DNA of 64,000 nt. Source: Bradyrhizobium diazoefficiens. Its GTDB lineage: Bacteria > Pseudomonadota > Alphaproteobacteria > Rhizobiales > Xanthobacteraceae. This document shows, one piece after another, positions 27,212 through 36,300 of the stretch. The notes beneath the pieces were generated by a model, which was given only the letters and a program-made list of their open reading frames with translations, did not search any database and was not told the DNA's origin. A program made the translations under genes and the position numbers. Position 1 is the first letter of the stretch, and each line of letters starts with the position of its first letter. The DNA is taken from assembly GCF_016616885.1 (NCBI RefSeq), contig NZ_CP067102.1, positions 1,392,501 to 1,456,500 of the forward strand, read 5' to 3'.

Positions 27212-27920
27212 CGACAGCCTCCTTGGCGGCGCGAGCGATATCGAGAAGCGGTACGGCGGCGTGCTCGGCGAGCATCATACGAAAGCGAGGCGTGGCCACA
27301 TATAAGTGGTTGCCGTCCTGGCGCTCGTCGACGGCCACGAAGCCCGTCTCGAACAGATGGTTGAGCACAAGACCCACCAAGCCATGCAGATGACTGCGCG
27401 CGGTGCGCCGCGCATCCTCGACGATCTCGGGAAGCGCGCGGATATATTGCCACCCCTTACGCCAGCGCCCGGCGACGGCATCGCCAGTCCTGTCCTGCGA
27501 TTCCAGAGATTGGCACAATTTGCTCAGGCGATCGCGGATTTCAGACAGGGTCGCGCTTGGGGACATGATCTCGTCGCTGTCGAGTGCGTCCTGCGCCGGA
27601 TAAAAGGTCGCGCAGGCGGCGACCAGGACGAGGGCCACCACGGCGGCATCCTCGTGGGAGACATGGCGGCGAAAACGGGAGATCGTGTAGCCGAACACGG
27701 ATTCGGCCTCCGTCCCGAGCACAATGCCGGTTCGCGCGCTGACGCCGACAACCCGCAGCCTGAGGCCTTCGGCGACGGAAGCGACGATCGCCTTGAAAGC
27801 GCCATCGTCCATCCATCGGCGCACCAGATCGCGGTACTCCGGATGGGCTTCGGGGAGCGTGCGGGGATGTAAGCCCCACTCGATGAGGCGCGAAGCCTCT
27901 TTGACATCATTGGGGAGCAT
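27204..27920 (-). CDS. jetB: Wadjet JetB, MukE-like subunit
   Basis: 238 aa from the ATG at 27920, which has GGAGG 9 bp upstream; an alternative start is at 27935. The sequence is helical with winged-helix segments (GFVAVDERQDGNHLYVATPR). It starts with SRLIEWGLHPRTLPEAHPEY. JetB is the KITE (MukE-like) subunit that bridges the kleisin JetA and the JetC heads. Identification rests mainly on its position between jetA and jetC and on size. It overlaps jetA by 14 bp and jetC by 8 bp. Confidence 0.88.
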   Translation of the reverse strand: MLPNDVKEASRLIEWGLHPRTLPEAHPEYRDLVRRWMDDGAFKAIVASVAEGLRLRVVGVSARTGIVLGTEAESVFGYTISRFRRHVSHEDAAVVALVLVAACATFYPAQDALDSDEIMSPSATLSEIRDRLSKLCQSLESQDRTGDAVAGRWRKGWQYIRALPEIVEDARRTARSHLHGLVGLVLNHLFETGFVAVDERQDGNHLYVATPRFRMMLAEHAAVPLLDIARAAKEAVDA

Positions 27921-29364
27921 GGACGCCGCCTCCAACCGCTGTTGCGCGTGAGAACCTCACATCGGTGCCTTCGACAAATCCCGCGTCGAAGCGCGTGCCC
28001 AAGATCGATGCGTCGCCGGCAACATCTGTCGTACGTGGATCAATCGCCTGTTCCAGAATGAGAAAGAGGCATCGCTGAAAAGCATCGTCCTCGGGTCGGG
28101 CCTGGGTCGCGCGCTCGAGGATCTCACCGAGTGTGATTGCGCCAGCGGCAAGAATGGTCTCGCGCGCGAATTGCTCCGAGCGTGCGATGGTGGCTTCGTC
28201 GAATGGCAATTTGAGCCCTGCGGTAGGGTCATCGAAGGCGTAGTCGGGATCAACGGCATCCGCCTCTTCGATTTCGGGCTGGAAAGCGGCCACCGTAGCC
28301 GCAAGATCGAGGACGAGCGGCGGCAGCGTCCCGGATATCGCGCCGAAAAGACTGGCTGCGTTCTCGATCAAGAAGCTGTCCGGCGCGCGCAGCAAGGGGT
28401 CGAGTATCTCGTTTTCGAGATCGGGCAGCCGCGCCAAGGGCCGTAGCTTGAGAGCATCAGCCTGAAGGTGAAGATATTCGTCGGCTGTTTTCTGCACGAC
28501 AACGATCAACTTGCGGTGGCGGGTTTGCACATCAAGCAACAGGTTACGAATGCGCGAGAGATGGCGGCGGTCCGTTTCATCAGTCACGTCGGCTGTCGTA
28601 TCGCTAAGCTGGGCGAGCATGGCGCCCTCGCGCATAATGGAAGCGTCGAGCAGGCTCCGGGCCTCCTCCATCTTCGGACCGAGCTCCTGATGCCACATGA
28701 CTTTCAAAATGGCTCGGCGTGCTTCGGCCATGAGCAGGCGGAGCGCCTCGGCGAGGCGAATGCTGTTGGTGCGGGTGCGTTCGGCCGCGGACACCGCGTG
28801 ATCGTAGAGTCCCCGCTTGAGAAACTCACCGACGATAATCTCGCTGACCTGCGTGGCGGTGAGCGGATCATGCGCCAGCAGGCTGAGATGGATTTCAATA
28901 GCTTCCTGTGTGAGGCGATAACCTACGGTACCGTCGGGCAGCGGCTCTGCCCGCAACAGCGCAAACTCAAAAATGACGCCGTCGGGCTCGTCGGGATCGA
29001 ACAAGCGGACCTTGAAACGCGCACGGCGGTCGCGGGCGTTGGTCAGTCCGTCGAACACATGTTCCGCCAAGGCCGCGGCGTCTGCATCGGACAGGCGCTG
29101 CGACTGAAGCCGCGCCAAATCAGAGAGGTATTCGATTAATTCGGCGCGACTGGCCGTGCCGCCCGCACCCATCCGGTCGATCAGCGACTCGATGGCGGCG
29201 AGCGCCAGATACCGCATGTCAATGCGCTCGGCAGCCTTGGCAGCGACATGCAGCATACCCTTATTGTCCTCGGCGCGCTGCAAGGGCGCGATCAAGGAGA
29301 GCGCGCGTAGATGGCTGGTCAGGCGCGGCGCGGCCGCGGCCGATAGGAAGCGCTGGTTGGACAT
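27907..29364 (-). CDS. jetA: Wadjet JetA, MukF-like kleisin
   Basis: 485 aa from the ATG at 29364 (MSNQRFLSAAAAPRLTSHLR); a GTG at 29418 would add 18 residues. The N-terminal half is winged-helix-like (VGYRLTQEAIEIHLSLLAHD), and the middle is long helical (RRAILKVMWHQELGPKMEEA, RRHLSRIRNLLLDVQTRHRK), as in MukF-type kleisins. JetA ties the two JetC heads together. First gene of the jetABCD operon. The Wadjet subtype cannot be settled by eye. Confidence 0.9.
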   Translation of the reverse strand: MSNQRFLSAAAAPRLTSHLRALSLIAPLQRAEDNKGMLHVAAKAAERIDMRYLALAAIESLIDRMGAGGTASRAELIEYLSDLARLQSQRLSDADAAALAEHVFDGLTNARDRRARFKVRLFDPDEPDGVIFEFALLRAEPLPDGTVGYRLTQEAIEIHLSLLAHDPLTATQVSEIIVGEFLKRGLYDHAVSAAERTRTNSIRLAEALRLLMAEARRAILKVMWHQELGPKMEEARSLLDASIMREGAMLAQLSDTTADVTDETDRRHLSRIRNLLLDVQTRHRKLIVVVQKTADEYLHLQADALKLRPLARLPDLENEILDPLLRAPDSFLIENAASLFGAISGTLPPLVLDLAATVAAFQPEIEEADAVDPDYAFDDPTAGLKLPFDEATIARSEQFARETILAAGAITLGEILERATQARPEDDAFQRCLFLILEQAIDPRTTDVAGDASILGTRFDAGFVEGTDVRFSRATAVGGGVHAPQ

Positions 29365-29722
29365 GAACTCGGCCGATTCTCGTTGTCGATTCCCCACCGC
29401 TGGATCGCGCGTTGCCACTTGCGATCGTCGTATTCCATCCGATCAGCACACACCGAGATTGGGGCGGCGTCCACCGCATCAAATCAATTGGCCGGTTGCT
29501 TTCCGGAAAGCATCAACATAGAACAATTAGGGAACGCACGCAACTGGTGCGCGTAAAGGCCCAAAGGCTGTTGCGCGCCCTGAATTTTGCGGGCCGAAAA
29601 AGCTGCCGTCGCTAAACGCGATGGAGTCTCCTGCCGGAAGTCCCTTCATACCTGGAAGGCGGTCCAGGCGAAGATGCTTCATGGGACTGATCAAGGATAC
29701 CTATTTCGGCTGGCCTTGATTG
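29365..29722. other. Upstream region of jetA, 358 bp
   Basis: Contains no gene-like frame. It must hold the jet operon promoter and the 3' flank of the DUF4062 gene; no clear -35/-10 pair or operator is recognised. Confidence 0.4.
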
Positions 29723-30790
29723 TCAGGTATCGAGGAAATCCCACTCGTCGCCCAGAACCCAGTTAAGCGCCGATAGCTTCCCGTTTACCATGCCCCAGTC
29801 GAACGTATCCCAACCGAGGTTCATTTTGCCGTACTTACGTTCGATACGTCGTGCTGCTTTCCGTGCGGTTGCGAAGATGGTCTTTTGGGACTCCTTAAGT
29901 TTCTCTTCTCCGCTGGCCAGCTTCTCCAGCCAAATCATGTGCCGGTTCCACCAGACCTTTTCCCAAAACTCTTCGCGTGCGGCAAGTAGGTCTTTGTCGT
30001 TCCGACGCAAGATCATGTGCCACGGCTCGCCATCCGGGTCTTCATCATTGGGCAGCACTTCAACCTTGTCGCCGTTCTTCAGGTAAATGATGGGGTGGCC
30101 GTTCGGCCCGGTCTCGCCTGGCTTGATAGGATCTGATGTTTGGGCTTTTGAGCGTTTCGGCCCGAGCATCTGCTCGCTGAATTTCGCGAACTCTTCTGGA
30201 CTGATGTTTTCGTCTTTGTGAAGCTTGAACAACTCCGTAATTCGTCGCTGCTGTTCAAGCCGGTCGCGCTTCGGCTTATCGACCTTGAGCTCGCGCACCT
30301 GGTCCGTGACGTTTCGTAGGAGTTGGTCTTTCAGGGATTGAATGGTGGCGAACTCGCCGACGAGCGCATTGGTCAGGGTTTGCTTTTTGAACGCCTTGAG
30401 TTTCGCATGCTGCCTTGCGTCAATTCGGGCGGGGTCAATGGGTCTCCGGGAGAAGTAGAGAATAGCTGGCTTCGAGGCAGCGACGAACTGATCGAGCTCC
30501 TCGATGGTCCCGGATTCGGCAACGCCGGTGCTGGTGCCGACGCGCGTCCAGAACAGCCCGAGCAAGATATCGCACTTGGACACGAGCTGGTCGTTGATGG
30601 CCTGTTGGGGTCTGATTCCGCTTTGCGGCCGGGCATGGGTTTCCCACCGAACCGGCAACAGGACCACGCCTTCTGCAGCGGCGTGCTGGGCGTTCCAGTC
30701 ATTTATTACCTCGGTGGCGGCATCGCGTTCCTCGGTGAGGTCGGACGGGGAGGCGATGAATACCCGCAAGACTTGCGCGTTGAAGGTCAT
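29723..30790 (-). CDS. DUF4062 (TIR/STAND-associated) domain protein
   Basis: 355 aa. The N-terminal ~130 residues have the DUF4062 pattern: LRVFIASPSDLTEERDAATE, VVLLPVRWETHARP, LVSKCDILLGLFWTRVGT and SGTIEELDQFVAASKPAIL. DUF4062 is a flavodoxin-like fold related to TIR and is often fused to STAND NTPase modules in conflict proteins. The rest is charged (PKRDRLEQQRRITELFK) and ends in a Trp-rich helical domain (EEFWEKVWWNRHMIWLE). No NTPase module is seen. It stands alone upstream of Wadjet on the same strand, so a sensor or effector role in defence is possible but unproven. Confidence 0.75.
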   Translation of the reverse strand: MTFNAQVLRVFIASPSDLTEERDAATEVINDWNAQHAAAEGVVLLPVRWETHARPQSGIRPQQAINDQLVSKCDILLGLFWTRVGTSTGVAESGTIEELDQFVAASKPAILYFSRRPIDPARIDARQHAKLKAFKKQTLTNALVGEFATIQSLKDQLLRNVTDQVRELKVDKPKRDRLEQQRRITELFKLHKDENISPEEFAKFSEQMLGPKRSKAQTSDPIKPGETGPNGHPIIYLKNGDKVEVLPNDEDPDGEPWHMILRRNDKDLLAAREEFWEKVWWNRHMIWLEKLASGEEKLKESQKTIFATARKAARRIERKYGKMNLGWDTFDWGMVNGKLSALNWVLGDEWDFLDT

Positions 30791-31145
30791 GGGATGCCCA
30801 AGAATCGTTAAAAACGGTAGTCTACGATGGCTGGAACTGCCGGCAAGTCAGGGGCAGCTTGCCCGCGAGTCAGGTAGCCTTGTGGGCGAGATTTTAGCGG
30901 AGGACCACAATGAGTGTCTAAGATCACGGCGGCCGCGGGGCATCGGAGCGCAGGATATTGGGGGCGACCCTGAACACTGGCTGGCTCGGTTAGCCACACC
31001 CCCATTTCCAAAAAGTCGCGAACCATCTTCACGCAAATCATCGAAGGTTTTTGGTCGCGCATTTCATTCGCTGCGGTCTCAGGGGCATCTATGAGTAGTA
31101 GTGGAAGTGTTGCCGTCTGACTGGCGGCTGGTGCCTTTGATGCCT
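30791..31145. other. 355 bp without a convincing gene
   Basis: One minus-strand frame (MRDQKPSMICVKMVRDFLEM) is weakly protein-like, but it has no start signal and a shadow-like tail. Nothing else is seen. Confidence 0.35.
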
Positions 31146-31616
31146 TCATTCCCAGTAGTAGCCCGTGAAGCTGTCCGTGTCGGCGATGCGAAGTTGTTGC
31201 TTGTCGCGGTGCGTCCACCAGCGTCCTTCGTAAGCTACTTCGATATCAATAACTGCTCCGTGCTTCCAGAAGCCTGCATCGTTCGCCATTGTCGTGCCAA
31301 ACGAGCACGTCGTCCTCTCGTTATTGAGCAGCATAGGAATTACTTTATCAAAACAGGCAAGCCATCTCGCCCTGTTTGCCGGGGTCGCATCAGGTCCCAG
31401 CGCGGCAGCTAGTGAGTTAGAGTCGGCTATCAGCCGGATATTCTTAGCGGGCATCGTACCTGAATTGAGAACTACCAAATCATAGAGGATAGCGATATTG
31501 CCACCACCGTGCGTCTTGACGGCTACCGCAACCACTGGCCGGGCCGTGCGTCTCCATATATCTGACGAGATGAGCAGCGAATATGCTGAAACTAGAAGCG
31601 CGATGACCGACACCAT
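31146..31616 (-). CDS. Hypothetical membrane-anchored protein
   Basis: 156 aa. An N-terminal hydrophobic helix (MVSVIALLVSAYSLLISSDI) is followed by a soluble beta-rich domain (RPVVAVAVKTHGGGNIAILY, DLVVLNSGTMPAKNIRLIAD) that ends in WWTHRDKQQLRIADTDSFTG. The layout (one helix, then a domain with VVLNSGTMPAKNI) is common among uncharacterised bacterial proteins, with the domain probably outside the membrane or cytoplasmic-facing. Function is unknown. Confidence 0.68.
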   Translation of the reverse strand: MVSVIALLVSAYSLLISSDIWRRTARPVVAVAVKTHGGGNIAILYDLVVLNSGTMPAKNIRLIADSNSLAAALGPDATPANRARWLACFDKVIPMLLNNERTTCSFGTTMANDAGFWKHGAVIDIEVAYEGRWWTHRDKQQLRIADTDSFTGYYWE

Positions 31617-31718
31617 GCTCCAAACCCTTCCTTGAGCTTACCCCTCTCCCGAGAATTACCATGGCGGGCTCAAGCAGCACAGGTTATCTCAATGGCCTTA
31701 CGGAGGTCACCCCGCTGA

Positions 31719-32036
31719 CTAAGCTCGTTCCAGAATGTTCGCTATCGACTGGGCGTACCACTGCCCGCCGCGTGCTGTTGGGATGCCCCGCGCGTTCAAT
31801 ACGTCAGCAATCTGCCGCAGCGTGTTCGCACCGGCCTTCTGTGCCTCCCGTATGATGGGCAGCACGTTTGCCGCGTATCTGTCGGCTTCAGTCCTCACGG
31901 CCTCAACGGCGCTCTTGCGGGCCGCAGCGAGCTTAGGGTTGCCTCGGTAGGCAATGCTCACAATCAACGGCAACAATCCAAAAAAGATGGTCAGGCCTGC
32001 CGCGACGTACAGCAGGTAGATTAGGGGCTCAAACAT
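31719..32036 (-). CDS. Small membrane protein with C-terminal serine-recombinase-type DNA-binding helix
   Basis: 105 aa. Residues 5-30 are a membrane helix (IYLLYVAAGLTIFFGLLPLI). The C-terminal 35 residues (LRQIADVLNARGIPTARGGQ, then WYAQSIANILERA) match the recombinase-domain motif of large serine recombinases. Such TM-plus-recombinase-tail proteins recur in rhizobial genomes, and their role is unknown. The linker has KLAAARKSAVEAVRTEADRY, a helical stretch. This is not a recombinase: the catalytic domain is absent. Confidence 0.7.
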   Translation of the reverse strand: MFEPLIYLLYVAAGLTIFFGLLPLIVSIAYRGNPKLAAARKSAVEAVRTEADRYAANVLPIIREAQKAGANTLRQIADVLNARGIPTARGGQWYAQSIANILERA

Positions 32037-32456
32037 TTACGCGCTCCCGCAATTCTTGGAAGAACCGTAAACGCGCAAAGTAAAAATCGACTTAATTAAA
32101 CATTATGCAACGGTTGGGTAAATGAAGGGTTAACTTGGTTTAAAATTCGTGAGCGAATCCACTGCCTTGCTTTCCCACTCGACGGGGCCAATGCTTAGCC
32201 GCTCATAAAAGTCCCCGCCAGGCGAGGATCTTCGTTGGCGCCATGATGGTCTGGCTGTGAGGTAACAGGGCCGGGCAGAAGCTCGCCGCCCGGAAGTCCA
32301 TCTCTTCGTGGAGCCGTCCCCAGAGGTGGCGACACATTCGAGCTGGTCTTCATTCGGCTTCAACCCTTCCAACTAGACCAACACCGGTCTGTCAGGTGAG
32401 AGAAGATGCCGGTTGAGCCTGGCCTGGCCGTCGTCGAAGATAATGACTCCGCCTGA
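32037..32456. other. 420 bp with possible gene remnants
   Basis: Two short minus-strand stretches look protein-like but lie in different frames: MCRHLWGRLHEEMDFRAASF (from about 32340) and DFYERLSIGPVEWESKAVDS (about 32150-32215). They may be parts of one frameshifted gene. No family is recognised. Confidence 0.35.
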
Positions 32457-32669
32457 TTAAGGATGCTCCACCATCTGAAACTTGATGCTGTAGCTCATGG
32501 CTTCTTCTCCGGCCACATCGTCGGTGCGGGTTTCTTGCGGTACGTCACGGACAGGTATTTCCTGGTATTTCCCGATGATGACGCAGCTGATGGCTTCGTA
32601 CTCCTCGCACTTGAGACAGAAGGGCAGGATCTCCTCATAAGGTTGTCCGCAGCGCGAACACTGTTTCAT
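32457..32669 (-). CDS. Small zinc-ribbon protein
   Basis: 70 aa from the ATG at 32669, with GGAGGAG placed correctly upstream. Two CxxC pairs lie in MKQCSRCGQPYEEILPFCLK followed by CEEYEAISC, so a zinc ribbon is likely. The acidic C-terminus (QETRTDDVAGEEAMSYSIKF) has no known motif. Its role could be a nucleic-acid or protein adaptor; not known. Confidence 0.62.
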   Translation of the reverse strand: MKQCSRCGQPYEEILPFCLKCEEYEAISCVIIGKYQEIPVRDVPQETRTDDVAGEEAMSYSIKFQMVEHP

Positions 32670-33306
32670 GGGCTCCTCCAATAGCCTGCGTCTCCCCGCC
32701 GATGCGAGGTGCACAGCCGGGCGTTGCCGTCCATTTGAAGAGATCGAGCTCCGGAGGATCGATGACGCCGTTGTCCGACTTGAACCTGGCGGTCGTCATG
32801 TCCTCAGAAGCTCAGGGGAATTGAAGCAACTCGCACGTAGGGCAGGGCAAGTTCTCGGGGTCGGGTGTTTCTCTGGTCCACTGCATGAGCCGGTGATCCC
32901 AGTCGCACTTGTACCATGGCCTGCATCTTAATCGCCGTCGATGTCCTCATCAGCGTGGTAGTTTGAGTCCGTGAGGACTTCAGGCCGATAGTGGCCAAGT
33001 TTCTCCTCCTCGCAGTTGGGCAAACCCTCGCGAGAGGAATTCCGCGGGCATCTTTTCGCCAGCTTGAAGAAAGCCCAGACCCACAGGCGCGGGGCGCGCG
33101 TCGTCGATCGCCATGGGCGTCTCCGTGAGGATGTCACCATCGCAACATCGCAAGTGATCAGGCTACACCGCGCTTCTTTGAGTCCGTTCATGCGGTGATA
33201 CCCCTCGTCGCTGCACCATGAGTGAAATCGCTACAATGGTGCAAAGGTTGAAGATGTTTGGTTAGGCGAGAATCTTGCGCCGACTTCTAGCATTTGGGAA
33301 CCGATT
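32670..33306. other. 640 bp with a possible zinc-ribbon remnant
   Basis: On the minus strand, about 32820-32930, one frame reads YKCDWDHRLMQWTRETPDPE then NLPCPTCELLQFP and stops. It has cysteine pairs but no start codon, so it may be the tail of a broken gene. A possible 54-codon frame (MTTARFKSDNGVIDPPELDL) follows it. Nothing else is convincing. Confidence 0.35.
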
Positions 33307-34089
33307 ATGCGAAAAAAGCAGCCGATGTCGGGGTATTCGATGGCTCAATGGTTCGCGAACCGTGGTCAGGTTATGCAGACAGTGTCTGCCGTGTGCAGCG
33401 CAATCTGCGCCGTCGTCGGCGTTCTTATTGCGTTGTACATAAATCTGCCCGGAGTTTTTCAGACAAGTATTGATAGCGCGAATATAATATTGTCGATCCT
33501 AGCTATCCCCGCACTGCTTGTCGGCGGATCTAATGCCGCCTTCTACCTGATGGCACCCATCATGGACAGGATGGCTCAAAGGAGTTTCGAGAAGCGGTTT
33601 CCAGAATTTCGTACGCCGGCACCGCAGCTCAATGCAGCCGAAAATATCAAGCCAGGCCTTGAGGAGCGAAAGGAAAGACCACCGATCGATTTTGAGGCCG
33701 CATTGCCGCCTAAGGCCGAGAGTGAGGTCCTAGATGTCAAAATTAAAGTAGGCAGTTACTGGGAGACCTCGGGGGGATTAGACCGGTTTAGGATTTCGAT
33801 CATCGGCATCCAGGGTGATCCAGGCAAGCTTATAGTCGAACTGTCGGTGACTACGGGTGGCAGCGTCTTTCACCCCGGCACGTCAGTGAAGGAAGTGGGC
33901 GTTAATCGCTTCCTTGTGCCGGAGTCTCATTCAGGGTTTCAGTCCGAAGACCGCTGTGTTTTCCAATTTAGCTTTTCTGATAATCACATTCACTTCCGCG
34001 CAGCGCGCGTTGACGGATTAGACCTTCACAATCAAGAGGTCGCGGTCAACGTTGCGAAGTTTCGCACCATGACCGTGCCGACGCTTTAA
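33307..34089 (+). CDS. Hypothetical membrane protein with two N-terminal helices
   Basis: 260 aa. Two transmembrane segments lie near residues 25-45 (AVCSAICAVVGVLIALYINL) and 58-80 (IILSILAIPALLVGGSNAAF). They are followed by a cytoplasmic or periplasmic C-terminal domain of about 140 residues with a beta-rich pattern (DRFRISIIGIQGDPGKLIVE, DRCVFQFSFSDNHIHFRAAR). Codon use and length support a real gene. No family is recognised. Confidence 0.68.
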   Translation: MRKKQPMSGYSMAQWFANRGQVMQTVSAVCSAICAVVGVLIALYINLPGVFQTSIDSANIILSILAIPALLVGGSNAAFYLMAPIMDRMAQRSFEKRFPEFRTPAPQLNAAENIKPGLEERKERPPIDFEAALPPKAESEVLDVKIKVGSYWETSGGLDRFRISIIGIQGDPGKLIVELSVTTGGSVFHPGTSVKEVGVNRFLVPESHSGFQSEDRCVFQFSFSDNHIHFRAARVDGLDLHNQEVAVNVAKFRTMTVPTL

Positions 34090-34479
34090 GCAGAACGGTT
34101 GACGGATTCGCTTGTTTGACTCTGGATGTTCGCAAGGGGCCGCATTCCAGTCGGTGCGGCTCCGCCGATGCGACGACTGGCGGAAACAAGGAAAAACTGG
34201 AGCAATCGAACGCCCTACATTCTACGCGGTTATCCCGGCGCGCGTCCGGTACGCAAACATCTCGACGCATGCCAAGCTGCTCCACGGTGAGCTGACGGCC
34301 CTCACTGAAAGGAAGGGTTCTGCTGGGCCTCAAACGGCTAACCGGTCGTGCTTGGCTCAAGCAGAAGATCAAATCTAAGCTTCTCAAAATTGTGACCGAG
34401 TGCTGAGCAAGCCAAGCACCGCCGAAAGGGACTTCCTCCGCCACCTTCATGAGCGGATGTCAGAAGGCGCATTTCGGTC

Positions 34480-34830
34480 CGTGGTCAGTGGTACGGTAGC
34501 TCAAGAACTCCATCACCCTCTTGGCAACGCGTTTTGGGAAACCGGGAAGGGGCTTGAAGGCTCACCACTGGTTTGTCCTGCCCGTCACGAAGCGTGAGCA
34601 CCGCCTGTATCACTCGATGGACCGCGGTACGTGGGAAGCGATGTTCGGCACACCCATCAAGAGCTTCTGATCGCGTTCTGGAAGGAGATCGGGTTTGTAC
34701 CGGGCGAGTTCATGTTTGTGGGGATAGGCCGAAGCGGCGTGCCTGGCTGCCTCGGATTTTGGAGCGTTTGCTCCCAAGAGAATTGGGAGGCAGAGCGCCA
34801 GGTTAATCGGCTATCCACAGGAGATTGAAA
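34480..34830 (+). pseudogene. DUF968/HNH-like phage gene remnant, frameshifted
   Basis: One frame (from 34503) reads ITLLATRFGKPGRGLKAHHW, FVLPVTKREHRLYHSMDRGT and WEAMFG before stopping. A second frame continues THQELLIAFWKEIGFVPGEF. The His-rich block with LPVTKREH resembles the HNH-like DUF968 proteins of phages. A single-base shift near 34657 divides it, and no intact start is seen. Confidence 0.5.
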
Positions 34831-35206
34831 TTAGCTAAGTCGTTGGTACCAAAAGCGAACAGCGTGACACGTGCTTTATGGGAGCGGGCGGTGTTAAAGT
34901 GACTCCACCCCCCTTGCACTCCCAACGATAACCCCGACAAATGGAAATCCCCCGGACAAGGCAGCTCTGAATTCTTTTGAGGAGAGCTGTGACATGTCCT
35001 ACCCATCATCAGTCCTGTTGAAACATGCTCCAGCGTTAAGATCGGTGGGGCGATGATTTCGCTGCCACCTGTCAGTCACTGCGTGGTCGCAGAGCTGTAC
35101 CAGTGCCAAAACGTGCACCGTATTTCGCTTGCCTGTCAGGCAAATCCTTTGGCACAAGTAATTCGCCCCCGAGAGGCCAGCTCGAAAAAATATGGAGAGC
35201 TGCGCC
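34831..35206. other. 376 bp without a convincing gene
   Basis: Frames are short and shadow-like on both strands. Contains the upstream region of the 35207 gene. Confidence 0.35.
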
Positions 35207-35416
35207 ATGAGTGATCCCGAGCTGAATATCAGGTTCTGGCGGGTTAGCATCCAGGCCAAGGGGGCCAAAGCCATTGAGGCCGTCCGAAGGCCCTTGGAGG
35301 TTGCGGTTTACACCCGGCTACTGATTGCTATCGTGTTCGGGGGCGTCTTGCTCTGGCGAGGGCACGAACTGGCACCTGGGGCGTTGCGTTACTTGAGGTC
35401 ATTTGTTGGGTTTTAG
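35207..35416 (+). CDS. Small single-pass membrane protein (69 aa)
   Basis: The ATG at 35207 is preferred because GGAGAG lies upstream. The sequence begins MSDPELNIRFWRVSIQAKGA, then a membrane helix (VYTRLLIAIVFGGVLLWRG) and a short tail (HELAPGALRYLRSFVGF). Unknown function. It lies just before the ligD remnant. Confidence 0.5.
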   Translation: MSDPELNIRFWRVSIQAKGAKAIEAVRRPLEVAVYTRLLIAIVFGGVLLWRGHELAPGALRYLRSFVGF

Positions 35417-35449
35417 TTGCGTATGATTAGGCGTCCGACATCCCGCGTG

Positions 35450-36300
35450 CGTGCCGCGTCAGCGGAGATGCCCGGATTCATTGAGCCCCAACTGGCTACA
35501 CTTCAGGACCAAGGCGCCGAAAGGCGACTACCTCCACGAAATTAAGCGACGGCGATCGGGTTCAAATCCATTTGAACAAGGGTAAGCGGAAGGCGTTCAC
35601 CCGCAACGGTCCGGACTGGACCAAACGGTTTTCAGTCATTGCAGGAGCCTTCGATATTCCCGGGCAGGCGATCATCGATGGTGAGGTGGTGGTCGTTCAT
35701 TAAGGCTGGACCAACTTCTCCGAACTGCAGGCAAACCTCGCCAGAGGCGACCAGGACCGTTTGCTGTACTAGGCCTTTGATCTTCTGTGGCTCGATGGCC
35801 AAGACCTCCGGAAGAGGCCGAAGGGTTGGGCGCAAGGCCATCCTGAAAAGTCTGTTCGATACCTATCAGCTCGAACCTCCGGTTCTCTACAACTGTTCGA
35901 AGCCCCGTCGAATCTGAACTAACGTCTCAAAGCGCGCAGATGCGCCATACCGCTCGGAGAGGAACGAAGCTTGGCTGAAAATCAAAACCGTCCAGCGCGG
36001 GAAAGTTCCCGCGGCCGGATTCATCAAAGACCCTACAGGTGTCGCGGCTCTTTACCTGGGAAACAGGAAGGCAAAGAGCTGGTTTACATGGAAGGTGGGC
36101 ACGGGCTGGTCTACGACGGTCTCAAGCGAGATCCGTAAGCAGCTCGATACAGTGGTGAGCCCGAAACAGAAGCTGACGAAGGCATCAAAAAACCTAAAGC
36201 GACGTGGGTCGAGCCCAAGTTTTTCGCTGACGTGGGGTACCGGGACATCACCTCGGAAGGGTTGCTCCGGGCGAGTTCGTTCAAGGGATTGTCGAAATGA
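35450..36300 (+). pseudogene. ligD: DNA ligase D (LigD), ligase-domain remnant
   Basis: Fragments in order: MPGFIEPQLATL, RVQIHLNKGKRKAFTRNGPD, WTKRFSVIAGAFDIPGQAII, DGEVVVVH then a TAA at 35701, FSELQANLARGDQDRLLY then a TAG at 35770, AFDLLWLDGQDLRKR, and YRSERNEAWLKIKTVQRGKV. These are the adenylation and OB-fold motifs of the ATP-dependent ligase of non-homologous end joining. At least two in-frame stops and several frame changes show it is dead. The catalytic-lysine region and the polymerase and nuclease domains are missing or corrupted. Confidence 0.8.
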
